Below are positions 56,431-64,000 of a stretch of DNA of 64,000 nucleotides, in pieces. The stretch comes from Rhizobium sp. Root1220 (GTDB lineage Bacteria; Pseudomonadota; Alphaproteobacteria; Rhizobiales; Rhizobiaceae), in contig NZ_LMDG01000032.1 in assembly GCF_001426265.1 (NCBI RefSeq), positions 55,900 through 119,899 of the forward strand, in the 5' to 3' direction. The notes beneath the pieces are model-generated. The model worked only from the letters and a program-made list of their open reading frames with translations. It had not been told where the DNA came from and searched no databases. How positions within the stretch are numbered: the first letter of the stretch is position 1; every line of letters starts with the position of its first letter. Position numbers and translations under genes: made by a program.

Positions 56431-59400
56431 ATGTCGATGTCTTCCTGGTTTATTCGACGGCCGATCGCAGCCTCGCTTCTAATGGTTGCGCTGTTGGCAA
56501 TCGGCGCAGCGGCGTACCCGTTTCTCCCGGTTGCACCCTTGCCGCAGATCGATTTCCCGACAATTCAGGTGACCGCGCAGCTTCCCGGAGCGGCGCCGGA
56601 AACGATGGCCTCCTCCGTCACGCAACCCCTGGAGCGCCAGTTCGGCGAAATTCCCGGATTGACCCAGATGACGTCGGTGAGCACGCTCGGCGTCAGCTCG
56701 ATCACGTTGCAGTTCGACTTGTCTCGCAGCGTCGACGCCGCTGCCCAGGACGTGCAAACTGCGATCAACGCCGCAGGCGGCCAGTTGCCGACCGACCTGC
56801 CGTCGCCGCCAACGTATCGTAAGGTAAACCCCGCCGATCCACCAATTCTGGTCATCGCGCTGACCTCGGACACGCTGCCGCTGACGCAGGTGGACGATTA
56901 TGCTGAAAATGTGCTCGGCCAACACATCAGCCAAATTTCCGGCGTGTCCCAGGTTCTCATCTTCGGCCAGCAGAAACCTGCGGTAAGGGTCCAGGTAGAC
57001 CCCAAGAAACTTGCGGATCTTGGTCTCGCGATGGAAGACGTGCGCAGCGCCATCGAAACCACCACGACCGATACGCCGAAGGGAACCATACAGGGGAAGG
57101 CCCGAACCTACACGCTTTACGACAATGATCAGTTGCTGACGGCAAAGCCATGGAACAACGCCATCATTGCCTATCGCAATGGCGCGCCGATCAGGGTGTC
57201 GGATGTCGGCAAGGCAATCGACGGAGCCGAAAACGACCAGCTGGCGGCCTGGGCCAACGGCAAACCCGCGATCATTCTTCCCGTCTTTAAATTGCCGGGT
57301 GCAAACGTCATTCAGACGGTCGATCAAATCAAGGCAGCCCTGCCGCAACTGCAGGCAATCGCTCCAGCGGCGCTCCACATCTCGATCCTGAGCGACCGAA
57401 CCGTCACAATCCGTGCTTCGGTGCAGGATGTCGAATTCACGTTGATGCTGACGATCATCCTCGTCGTCATGGTCATCTTCATATTCCTCAGAAGTTTCTG
57501 GGCGACGGCAATTCCCAGTGTGACCGTACCCCTTGCGCTGGTGGCTACGCTCGCCCTGATGTACGTGGCCGGGTTCAGCCTGGATAACCTCTCGCTCATG
57601 GGATTGAGCATCGCTGTCGGCTTCGTGGTGGATGACGCAATCGTCATGCTCGAGAACATCCAGCGACACATGGAGCACGGCAAGACGCCAAAACAGGCGG
57701 CGATCGACGGAGCCAGCGAAATCGGCTTCACCATTATATCCATCAGCCTTTCGCTCGTGGCAGTGTTCATTCCGCTGCTTCTCATGGGCGGCATTGTAGG
57801 CGTGCTGTTCAGGGAATTCGCCATCACCGTCACAATGACGATAGTGGTCTCGGCAATTGTCTCGCTGACGTTTACGCCGATGATGTGCGCCCGGTTCATG
57901 AAAGCCGAGTCGGCTGAAAAGCATGGCAGGCTCTACATGATTTCCGAACGCGGCTTTGAAGCTTTGCTGCACGGCTACCGTGTCACGCTCGACATCGCCT
58001 TGAAGCATCACCGGATAACGCTTGGCGTCTTCCTGTCCTCGCTCGTCGCAACCGGCTACCTGTTCGTAGAAATTCCAAAAGGTTTCTTTCCGATACAGGA
58101 CACCGGCCTGATCACGGGACAGTTGCAGGCCGCGCAGGATATCTCCTTCGCCGAGATGTCGCGTCTTCAATTGAAGGCAGGCAAGCTCGTTTCTTCCGAC
58201 CCTGGCGTTGCTTCCGTGGCCATGACTGTTGGCGGGGCGTCCGGTTCAACGGTGAACGTCGGTCGAATGTTCATCACGCTGAAACCGCTCGATGAAAGAG
58301 ACGCTTCGGCAAGCCAGATCATCGATCGGCTTCGGCCGCAGATGGCGCAGATGGAAGGCGCCAAGCTTTACCTCCAGCCTGCTCAGGACATCAACGTCGG
58401 CGGCAGGAGCTCCGCAACCCAGTTCCAATATACCTTGCAGGATGGTGACGCCACCGAGCTGAACGAGTGGGCAACCAAGCTCCTCGCCAAAATGCAAGCA
58501 ATGCCGGAATTGGCCGACGTCGCGACCGATCAGCAGAACGACGGCGCAACCGTCACTCTGAAAATCGATCGGGATCAAGCGTCCCGTTTCGGCATCTCGC
58601 CGCAGACCATCGACGACACGCTGGACGACGCATTTGGCCAGCGGCAAGTCACGCAATACTTCACCGACCTGAACAGTTATCACGTCGTTCTCGAGGTGGC
58701 GCCGGAATTTCAGAATTCTCCGTTGGCGACCAACCAGCTTTACATAAAGTCGCCGCTGACCGGTGCGCAGGTTCCCCTCAACGTCCTGGTCAAACAGACC
58801 ACCAAACCGACGAACGTGCTGGCGATCAACCACCAAGGCCAGTTTCCATCGGTGACGCTGTCGTTCAACCTCGCTCCCGGTATTGCGCTCAGTCAGGCCG
58901 TGGCCGTTATCCAGCATGCTGAGACGACCATGGGAACGCCTGCCACGCTGATCGGAACGTTCCAGGGCAATGCTCAGGCCTACCAGGCGTCTCTTTCGAG
59001 CGAACCGCTGCTGGTGCTGGCCGCACTCGCCGTAATCTATGTTATTCTGGGTGTTCTCTATGAAAGCTACGTCCACCCGCTGACCATTCTCTCGACGCTT
59101 CCATCCGCCGGATTGGGTGCGCTCGCGATGCTGTGGATCTTCGGTTTCGACTTCACCGTCATCGCCTTGATCGGCGTGATCCTGCTGATCGGCATTGTGA
59201 AGAAGAACGGTATCATGATCGTCGACTTCGCTATTGCCGCGGAACGCAATGAAGGGCTGTCTTCGGAGGAGGCTATCCGCAAAGCCTGCCTGCTCCGCTT
59301 CCGGCCAATCATGATGACAACATGCGCCGCACTTCTGGCCGGGGTGCCGCTGATGCTCGGACACGGCACGGGCTCTGAACTTCGCCAGCCTCTTGGCTAT

Positions 59401-59541
59401 GCGATGGTCGGCGGTCTGCTGCTGAGCCAGGCAATGACCCTGTACACGACGCCGGTCATCTATCTCTACCTCGACAGACTTCAAGAACTCTTGACCGGTC
59501 ACCGAGAAACCGAGGCGACCAGCCACGCGCCCGGCGAGTGA
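56431..59541 (+). CDS. RND multidrug efflux pump (HAE1, MdtB/MdtC-like)
   Basis: 1036 residues, the standard length. Twelve membrane segments flank two large periplasmic loops; the proton-relay Asp pair is in AVGFVVDDAIVMLENIQR and the Lys in GIVKKNGIMIVDFA. The start MSMSSWFIRRPIAASLLM and APETMASSVTQPLERQF are family-typical, and the loop sequence QMTSVSTLGVSSITLQF is closer to MdtB/MdtC than AcrB. It expels drugs, detergents or bile-like compounds using proton flow. ATG 56431 follows AAGGGG. A single pump gene, so it must work as a homotrimer. Confidence 0.9.
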   Translation: MSMSSWFIRRPIAASLLMVALLAIGAAAYPFLPVAPLPQIDFPTIQVTAQLPGAAPETMASSVTQPLERQFGEIPGLTQMTSVSTLGVSSITLQFDLSRSVDAAAQDVQTAINAAGGQLPTDLPSPPTYRKVNPADPPILVIALTSDTLPLTQVDDYAENVLGQHISQISGVSQVLIFGQQKPAVRVQVDPKKLADLGLAMEDVRSAIETTTTDTPKGTIQGKARTYTLYDNDQLLTAKPWNNAIIAYRNGAPIRVSDVGKAIDGAENDQLAAWANGKPAIILPVFKLPGANVIQTVDQIKAALPQLQAIAPAALHISILSDRTVTIRASVQDVEFTLMLTIILVVMVIFIFLRSFWATAIPSVTVPLALVATLALMYVAGFSLDNLSLMGLSIAVGFVVDDAIVMLENIQRHMEHGKTPKQAAIDGASEIGFTIISISLSLVAVFIPLLLMGGIVGVLFREFAITVTMTIVVSAIVSLTFTPMMCARFMKAESAEKHGRLYMISERGFEALLHGYRVTLDIALKHHRITLGVFLSSLVATGYLFVEIPKGFFPIQDTGLITGQLQAAQDISFAEMSRLQLKAGKLVSSDPGVASVAMTVGGASGSTVNVGRMFITLKPLDERDASASQIIDRLRPQMAQMEGAKLYLQPAQDINVGGRSSATQFQYTLQDGDATELNEWATKLLAKMQAMPELADVATDQQNDGATVTLKIDRDQASRFGISPQTIDDTLDDAFGQRQVTQYFTDLNSYHVVLEVAPEFQNSPLATNQLYIKSPLTGAQVPLNVLVKQTTKPTNVLAINHQGQFPSVTLSFNLAPGIALSQAVAVIQHAETTMGTPATLIGTFQGNAQAYQASLSSEPLLVLAALAVIYVILGVLYESYVHPLTILSTLPSAGLGALAMLWIFGFDFTVIALIGVILLIGIVKKNGIMIVDFAIAAERNEGLSSEEAIRKACLLRFRPIMMTTCAALLAGVPLMLGHGTGSELRQPLGYAMVGGLLLSQAMTLYTTPVIYLYLDRLQELLTGHRETEATSHAPGE

Positions 59542-59591
59542 ATTTGTAACCCACGATCTACACCAAACAGACAATGAAGGAGACGCATATC

Positions 59592-60839
59592 ATGGATCCA
59601 ATTTCTCGACGCAAAGTACTGGCGCTGGGCGCCGTCGGCGGTACCGCACTTGCCGCAGGATCAGTTCGGGCAGCCACGTTCGGCAATCCCGATCAGCCGC
59701 CGGAAGGCGCGATCAACGCCAACCCGGGTGGCCTGTCGGATCCGGGGCCGCAGGACCCCACCCTCGACAGCCAGTTCCCGTCTTTTGAAAGCCCGCCGGC
59801 AACTGACGTCGGTAACATGCAGCTGTTCTGGGCCTCGTTCAACAATGCGCCGAAACGCATCCAGAACGGTGGCTGGGCGCGACAGGTCACCCAGGAAAGT
59901 TTCCCGATCTCCAACACCATTGCCGGCGTCAACATGCGCCTCGGCCCCGGAGGCATCCGCGAGTTGCACTGGCATCGTGCGGCCGAGTGGGCGATCATGA
60001 CGAACGGCCGCTGCCGTATCACGGTGCTCGACCCAAAGGGGCGGGCTTACGTGCAGGACGTCGGCGAAGGCGATCTCTGGTACTTCCCGGCTGGCTACCC
60101 GCACTCGCTGCAGGGCCTCGGTCCGGACGGCGCCGAATTCGTCCTCGCATTCGATGATGGCAATCAGTCTGAATACGGCACGCTGCTGGTGAGCGACTGG
60201 CTTGCACACACGGAGCCGGATCTGTTGGCCGCGAACTTCGGCGTCTCGAAAGACGTATTCAAGAACATTCCGCTGCAAGATCTCTGGATTTTCCAGGGCG
60301 AGGAACCTGGACCGCTGTCCATCGATCAGGAAGCCGTGGCTTCCGGCGGCCTCCCGCCTTTCCCCTTCACCTTCAGGCTCGGTGCTGCCAAGCCGTTCAA
60401 GGAAACCAAGTCCGGCAACATCAAGCTCGCCGACAGCTCCACCTTCAACGTCGCAAAGAACGTTGCCTCGGCGATCGAGACGATCAAGCCGGGTGCGGTG
60501 CGCGAAATGCATTGGCATCCCAATGCGGACGAATGGCAATACTGGATCAAGGGCCAGGGCCGCATGACGGTGTTCGACGCCGGTCCGCGGGCGCAGACAG
60601 CCGATTTCCATGCAGGCGACATCGGCTATGTCAAGAAGCAGCAGGGACATATCATCCAGAATACCGGCGACGAGGATCTGGTGTTCGTGGCCGTCTTCAG
60701 GACGGACGAATACCAGGAGATCGGTCTCTCGGATTGGCTGACGCATACGCCGCCGGCACTGGTCTCCCAGCACTTCAACATCCCGGCAAGCGAGATCGCC
60801 AAGTGGCCGGCGAACCAGCCCGGGATCGTGCCGGAATGA
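59592..60839 (+). CDS. oxdC: Exported bicupin oxalate decarboxylase
   Basis: 415 residues. A TAT signal (ISRRKVLALGAVGG, cleavage after VRA) is followed by two cupin domains, each with the Mn-binding set: IRELHWHRAAEW/GYPHSLQG and VREMHWHPNADEW/QGHIIQNTG. The active-site lid between them reads SEYGT, where B. subtilis OxdC has SENST with the proton-shuttling Glu; the Glu is kept. It would convert oxalate to formate and CO2 in the periplasm. ATG 59592 follows AAGGAGACG. It is 50 bases after the efflux pump gene and may be co-transcribed with it. Confidence 0.87.
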   Translation: MDPISRRKVLALGAVGGTALAAGSVRAATFGNPDQPPEGAINANPGGLSDPGPQDPTLDSQFPSFESPPATDVGNMQLFWASFNNAPKRIQNGGWARQVTQESFPISNTIAGVNMRLGPGGIRELHWHRAAEWAIMTNGRCRITVLDPKGRAYVQDVGEGDLWYFPAGYPHSLQGLGPDGAEFVLAFDDGNQSEYGTLLVSDWLAHTEPDLLAANFGVSKDVFKNIPLQDLWIFQGEEPGPLSIDQEAVASGGLPPFPFTFRLGAAKPFKETKSGNIKLADSSTFNVAKNVASAIETIKPGAVREMHWHPNADEWQYWIKGQGRMTVFDAGPRAQTADFHAGDIGYVKKQQGHIIQNTGDEDLVFVAVFRTDEYQEIGLSDWLTHTPPALVSQHFNIPASEIAKWPANQPGIVPE

Positions 60840-60905
60840 CGACGGCACGTCAGTGCGCGACACCGGGCGGCTAGCACGTCGCTTCCTGATACACAGGCAG
60901 ACAGA

Positions 60906-60946
60906 GCGGCGGTACCATCGACCTTCAAGGTTGATGGTACCGCCGC
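60906..60946 (+). terminator. Strong hairpin after oxdC, possible terminator
   Basis: GCGGCGGTACCATCGACC pairs with GGTTGATGGTACCGCCGC (18 pairs, one G-T) around a TTCAA loop, 67 bases after the oxdC stop. Only CGTTT follows, so the T-tract is weak; it may be a 3' stabilising hairpin or repeat. Confidence 0.5.
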
Positions 60947-61303
60947 AGTCGTTTGGGCATCGCGTATTTCCGGAGCCTGTCCAACGTTCCGTCCGGCATG
61001 ACGCAGTTCTCATCGGCTCAGTTGCTATATCCGGCTGACAAGCCCGTGAACGCAGACCAGCGCGGCGATTACCGTCCAGGCGGGACGCCAGCGGACCGAG
61101 AAAGCCGCTAAAGGCGAAAATACGCCGGGTGAAAGCAGTGTCGGGAGGCTTTTCCGTTTGGCGTGGTCAACGCAATCGAACAGCGCGGTTGCTGCCGTTG
61201 AAGCCGCTCAGGGTCCGGTGCTGCAGTGTTGTCCGGTGTCTCGTGCCAGTGAGTGCGCGCGGGCGGTCACATCTGATGGCTGCGGGATTGAAGATGACAG
61301 CAG

Positions 61304-61334
61304 AAAGCCGGCTCTCCAATCGAAAGCCGGCTTT
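61304..61334. terminator. Bidirectional weak terminator between convergent genes
   Basis: AAAGCCGGCT pairs perfectly with AGCCGGCTTT around an 11-base loop, leaving TTT on both strands. It lies 58 bases past the DegP-type stop. Confidence 0.55.
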
Positions 61335-61391
61335 GTTCAGTATCCGAAGCGCCCCCGAATTCATCGACGGGGCGCTCTGGTGACGTGCTTG

Positions 61392-62885
61392 TTATGATGT
61401 TGCGAAGGGCACGGCGACAAAGGTCGTCTGACCGGCACGTTCGATCAACAGAAGGACCGTTTTCCTTCCCGACTTCGCGGCGTCTGCGACGGCGGTTTTC
61501 GCATCACGCGCATCATGCACTTCCCGGTCATTCACCTTGGTGATGATATCGCCAGCCTGGATGCCCGCGGCCGCAGCCGGCTTGTCGGGATCGATGCTGG
61601 CAACAACCGCGCCATCGACATTCTGAGCGAGCTTGAGTTCGTCCCGGATTTCCGGTGTCAAATCAGCGAGGCCGATTCCGAGTGCGGGACCCACCTGATG
61701 GTGCCTGTCCGAATTTTCCGCCGCGGCCTGCTTGTCCTGCTCGTCACTCCCGCCGATGGTCACGTTCAGTTCGGCGGTCTTTCCGCCCCGCCAGACCGTT
61801 ACGACTTCCTTGTCGCCGGGGACGAGGTCAGCTACCAGCCGCGAGAGATCCTTCGGGGTATTGACGTCGTTGCCGCCCACGCGCGTGACAACGTCGCCGC
61901 TCTTGATGCCGGCCTTGTCGGCAGGCGTTCCATCGGTGACCGAGGTGATCAACGCGCCCTCGGGCTTCGCGAGGCCGATCGCATCGGCAATCTCCGGAGT
62001 GACAGGCTGAAGCTGCACGCCGAGGTAGCCGTGATCGATAGAGCCGCTTTTCTCGAGCTTCGCGATGATCGCCTTCGCTTCGTCGGAGGGTATGGCAAAT
62101 CCGACGCCAACGCTGCCGCCGTTCGGCGAATAAATGGCAGTGTTGATACCGACGACCTTTCCGTCGCGGTCCACCAGCGGGCCGCCGGAGTTTCCGTGAT
62201 TGATCGGCGCGTCGATCTGAATGAAGTCATCATATGGCCCGCTATGCAGATCGCGGCCGCGTGCCGACACGATACCCGCAGTGACCGTCGTGCCGACACC
62301 AAACGGATTGCCGATTGCAAGGATCTGATCGCCTAGCTTAAGAGCGCTCGAGTCGCCCCACGCGAGGGTCGGGAGCAGCTTCGGGGCCTGAACCTTGAGC
62401 ACTGCGAGGTCCGACTTCGGATCGGCGCCGACGAGCGTCGCCGGCAGTTCGGTGCCGTCATCCAGGGTAACCCTGATATCGGCTGCGTTGTCGATCACGT
62501 GATTGTTCGTCACGATGATGCCACTGGGGTCCACGATGAATCCGGAGCCGAGCGCTTGTGCAACGGGGCCTCGTTCTGGCTTTTGCTGAGCCCCCGGCAT
62601 CCCTTGTTGCTCTAAAAATTTCTTGAACTTCTTGTCCATCGGGGAACCATCGTCGGTTGCGCTCACATCGGTTCCCTTCATGGTGGTCACGATCGTCACG
62701 ACGGCGGGCTTGTCCGCCTCGACGATCGAAGCAAACGAACCGCCCGAGTCCACGGCTCCCTCGACCTGCGCGGGAGCGGCGAGAACGCGCGAGGGGTTGA
62801 TTGTAAAGGGCAGGGAAGCCGCACCGACGATGATGGCTACGCCCACCGCCGCTGTGGCAAGATGTGTGCGATGAATATTCGACAT
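61392..62885 (-). CDS. DegP/HtrA-family periplasmic serine protease (Do-like)
   Basis: 497 residues. Signal/anchor sequence (LATAAVGVAIIVGAASLPFT), trypsin-like domain with the triad His in VTNNHVIDNA, Asp in DPKSDLAVLK and Ser in INHGNSGGPLVD, then two PDZ domains (about 300-390 and 400-495; GYLGVQLQPVTPEIADAIG; GDIITKVNDREVHDARD). It degrades or refolds damaged envelope proteins. ATG 62885 follows AAGGACC. Not adjacent to mucD or rseA genes. A second rhizobial DegP-like copy elsewhere is usual. Confidence 0.9.
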   Translation of the reverse strand: MSNIHRTHLATAAVGVAIIVGAASLPFTINPSRVLAAPAQVEGAVDSGGSFASIVEADKPAVVTIVTTMKGTDVSATDDGSPMDKKFKKFLEQQGMPGAQQKPERGPVAQALGSGFIVDPSGIIVTNNHVIDNAADIRVTLDDGTELPATLVGADPKSDLAVLKVQAPKLLPTLAWGDSSALKLGDQILAIGNPFGVGTTVTAGIVSARGRDLHSGPYDDFIQIDAPINHGNSGGPLVDRDGKVVGINTAIYSPNGGSVGVGFAIPSDEAKAIIAKLEKSGSIDHGYLGVQLQPVTPEIADAIGLAKPEGALITSVTDGTPADKAGIKSGDVVTRVGGNDVNTPKDLSRLVADLVPGDKEVVTVWRGGKTAELNVTIGGSDEQDKQAAAENSDRHHQVGPALGIGLADLTPEIRDELKLAQNVDGAVVASIDPDKPAAAAGIQAGDIITKVNDREVHDARDAKTAVADAAKSGRKTVLLLIERAGQTTFVAVPFATS

Positions 62886-63226
62886 GTCGAGGTCCTTGGT
62901 TCGTGTGTTTCCGATGGCGGCCCTCATCCCGATTGGCGGAACGCCGCGGCTGCTATGCGCATGAAGGCGCTTCAACTGAAGGAACGCAAACGGACACGTC
63001 CTTGAGTGAATTCAGGGTCTTACCTGCCGCGAATCTACACTTGGGGGAGGGGCTGAGCTACCATACGGACGTCTAGGACAGGCTATATTCAAGCCTTAGA
63101 GCATCACCCCAAATCGAATGGCTTGCTCGCCAAACCCCATGATTGAGCGACCCGGCTAAAGGCTTGACGATGCCGAACGGAGTAGTCGCAATCTAATCGG
63201 GAATGCGGGCCAGTCACTTGGCTGGT
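62886..63226. other. 341-base intergenic region upstream of the DegP-type gene
   Basis: It must carry the protease promoter and the 3' end of the LuxR gene transcript. I saw a short GCCAG...CTGG hairpin just after the LuxR stop and no EcfG motif. Nothing else is supported. Confidence 0.3.
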
Positions 63227-63955
63227 CTATAGCAGCCGTAGCCGGCACGCGGCGGCAACCGCCTGCATCCGATTGGTGCTGTCCAGCTTGCGGATTGCTG
63301 ACTTCAGGTAGCTGTTGACGGTATGAGCGCTGATGCCGAGGATAATCGCAATTTCCTCGCTGCTTTTGCCAGCCGCGGACCATCTCAGGCATTCGATCTC
63401 TCGTGCCGCCAGAATCTCGCCTGGCGCCGGCCTTCTCTGCATCGCAGAGTAAGCGTCGAGCGCCTTCATGATGTCGTAGACCAGCGTGGCAACTTCCTGA
63501 TCCTCACTTACCTCACGGTCGCCTGACAGGAGGATCAGATAGTGCTTCCGGTCGGCATCGTGGAGGGAAAGGCCGACCGTTCGCTTGAAACCGTTGTCGT
63601 AAAATATGCCCAGGAGCTCGCTCTTCAATCCATCATCTCTCGCTCTGGCGAAGAGAAGGTTTCCGGCGGCTATTGGAAGAATGGTGTTCTTAAGGCGCGA
63701 TACTATCCGGCTTTCACGGAAAATGTCGGTGGACTCGTACTTCCGCAGGAGCTCGGACGGCCAGTTGCTGACGATCAGATTCTCGAGGAGGCCTACCTTG
63801 TCGGCTTCGGGGAAGAATCCCGCCATGTAAAACTGCAGGCCGTGTTGGGCTGCTATGGCTTCCAAGGCAGACCGGAAGAACGCAAGGCGTGATTCCGCAC
63901 TGACTGGTGTCACCTCGTTCGCCGGGCGAGCATCACGTCTGACATGATCGGTCAT
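63227..63955 (-). CDS. LuxR family transcriptional regulator (quorum-sensing type, probable solo)
   Basis: 242 residues. N-terminal autoinducer-binding-like domain (about 20-170) with the conserved NWPSELLRKY, and C-terminal HTH (about 178-240: LAAREIECLRWSAAGKSSEE, GISAHTVNSYLKSAIRKL). The canonical pocket residues D-P in the third conserved block are replaced by E-S (FRESRIVSRL), so binding of a standard homoserine lactone is doubtful. No luxI homologue is in the window. It ends 341 bases before the DegP-type gene start on the same strand. Confidence 0.82.
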   Translation of the reverse strand: MTDHVRRDARPANEVTPVSAESRLAFFRSALEAIAAQHGLQFYMAGFFPEADKVGLLENLIVSNWPSELLRKYESTDIFRESRIVSRLKNTILPIAAGNLLFARARDDGLKSELLGIFYDNGFKRTVGLSLHDADRKHYLILLSGDREVSEDQEVATLVYDIMKALDAYSAMQRRPAPGEILAAREIECLRWSAAGKSSEEIAIILGISAHTVNSYLKSAIRKLDSTNRMQAVAAACRLRLL

Positions 63956-64000
63956 CGCGAAACTCGCTTACGAAACGATGAACTCTGACTGGGATGCGGT
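63956..64000. other. Window end, upstream of the LuxR gene
   Basis: 45 bases, probably the LuxR gene promoter or leader; too short to interpret. Confidence 0.2.

Larger units (their letters stand above)
60840..61391. other. 552-base intergenic region between oxdC and the DegP-type gene
   Basis: The genes on both sides converge. The region has a long hairpin (60906-60946) and a weak bidirectional terminator (61304-61334). No gene with a start and ribosome-binding site was found; short frames between 61000 and 61200 have no starts. Confidence 0.4.

Noticed and set aside
61000..61200. Minus-strand frame of about 60 codons with a hydrophobic segment between oxdC and the DegP-type gene
   Set aside because: No ATG, GTG or TTG start in frame; chance open frame in GC-rich DNA.

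Overview
The window is about 63% GC by eye and nearly all protein-coding. It looks like part of a large secondary replicon (chromid or megaplasmid) of a Rhizobiales alphaproteobacterium, most likely Rhizobiaceae (Rhizobium/Sinorhizobium/Agrobacterium group). The main reason is a complete repABC replication and partition module (31413-35033) with a recognisable antisense counter-transcribed RNA between repB and repC. Two EcfG-type (alphaproteobacterial general stress sigma factor) promoters, a BcsN-containing cellulose operon, an ExsH-type glycanase and a PrsDE-like type I secretion pair point to the same group. No tRNA, rRNA or CRISPR array was seen.

Layout. 1-289: GC-rich non-coding block, perhaps a group II intron remnant. 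290-3143 (minus): FAD disulfide reductase, DUF4126 membrane protein and a LysR regulator. 3463-10543 (plus): one long transcription unit encoding a five-part LivJGFHM-type ABC importer, a GMC oxidoreductase and a 3-hydroxyisobutyrate dehydrogenase-like enzyme, probably uptake and oxidation of an unidentified alcohol or hydroxy-acid. 11008-14376 (plus): exported alpha/beta hydrolase, MBL-fold hydrolase, and mdcG-mdcB for the malonate decarboxylase prosthetic group, without the decarboxylase genes. 14494-22597 (minus): branched-chain keto-acid dehydrogenase (E1 alpha, E1 beta, E2, E3) preceded by an acyl-CoA dehydrogenase, thiolase and short-chain dehydrogenase, a near-complete isoleucine degradation operon with a divergent AraC-type regulator. 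23929-25518: CrpP/Rmf-like small protein and a DUF3422 membrane protein. 25530-30376 (minus): prkA-yeaH-spoVR stress operon with an excellent EcfG promoter. 30908-35033: DUF2147 protein and repABC. 35073-38348 (minus): ThuA-like protein, RES-Xre toxin-antitoxin pair and a DHA2 drug exporter. 38516-47546 (minus): type III cellulose operon bcsN-A-B-Z-K. 47863-52529 (minus): prsD-prsE-exsH. 52721-54284: OhrR-type regulator divergent from a TAT-exported alpha/beta hydrolase with three TATCGCG operator-like sites. 54381-54844 (minus): two small proteins, one a 37-residue DUF2474-like membrane peptide. 55224-60839 (plus): RND efflux pair, with a possible EcfG promoter, and an exported bicupin oxalate decarboxylase. 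61392-63955 (minus): HtrA/DegP-type protease and a LuxR-family regulator with a degenerate ligand pocket.

How the parts fit. Three themes recur: replicon maintenance (repABC, ctRNA, RES-Xre), stationary-phase or stress physiology (PrkA module, EcfG promoters, OhrR circuit, DegP, efflux), and extracellular matrix (cellulose synthesis beside a Ca2+-binding glycanase and its probable export machine). The metabolic blocks serve branched-chain amino acid and small-acid catabolism. The observations I consider most worth following up are the cellulose/glycanase/secretion island, the OhrR-type sensor paired with a hydrolase instead of Ohr, the orphan mdcGB pair with a 13-codon coupled upstream ORF, and the stress-promoter assignments. 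I did not find a system that I can defend as wholly unprecedented.
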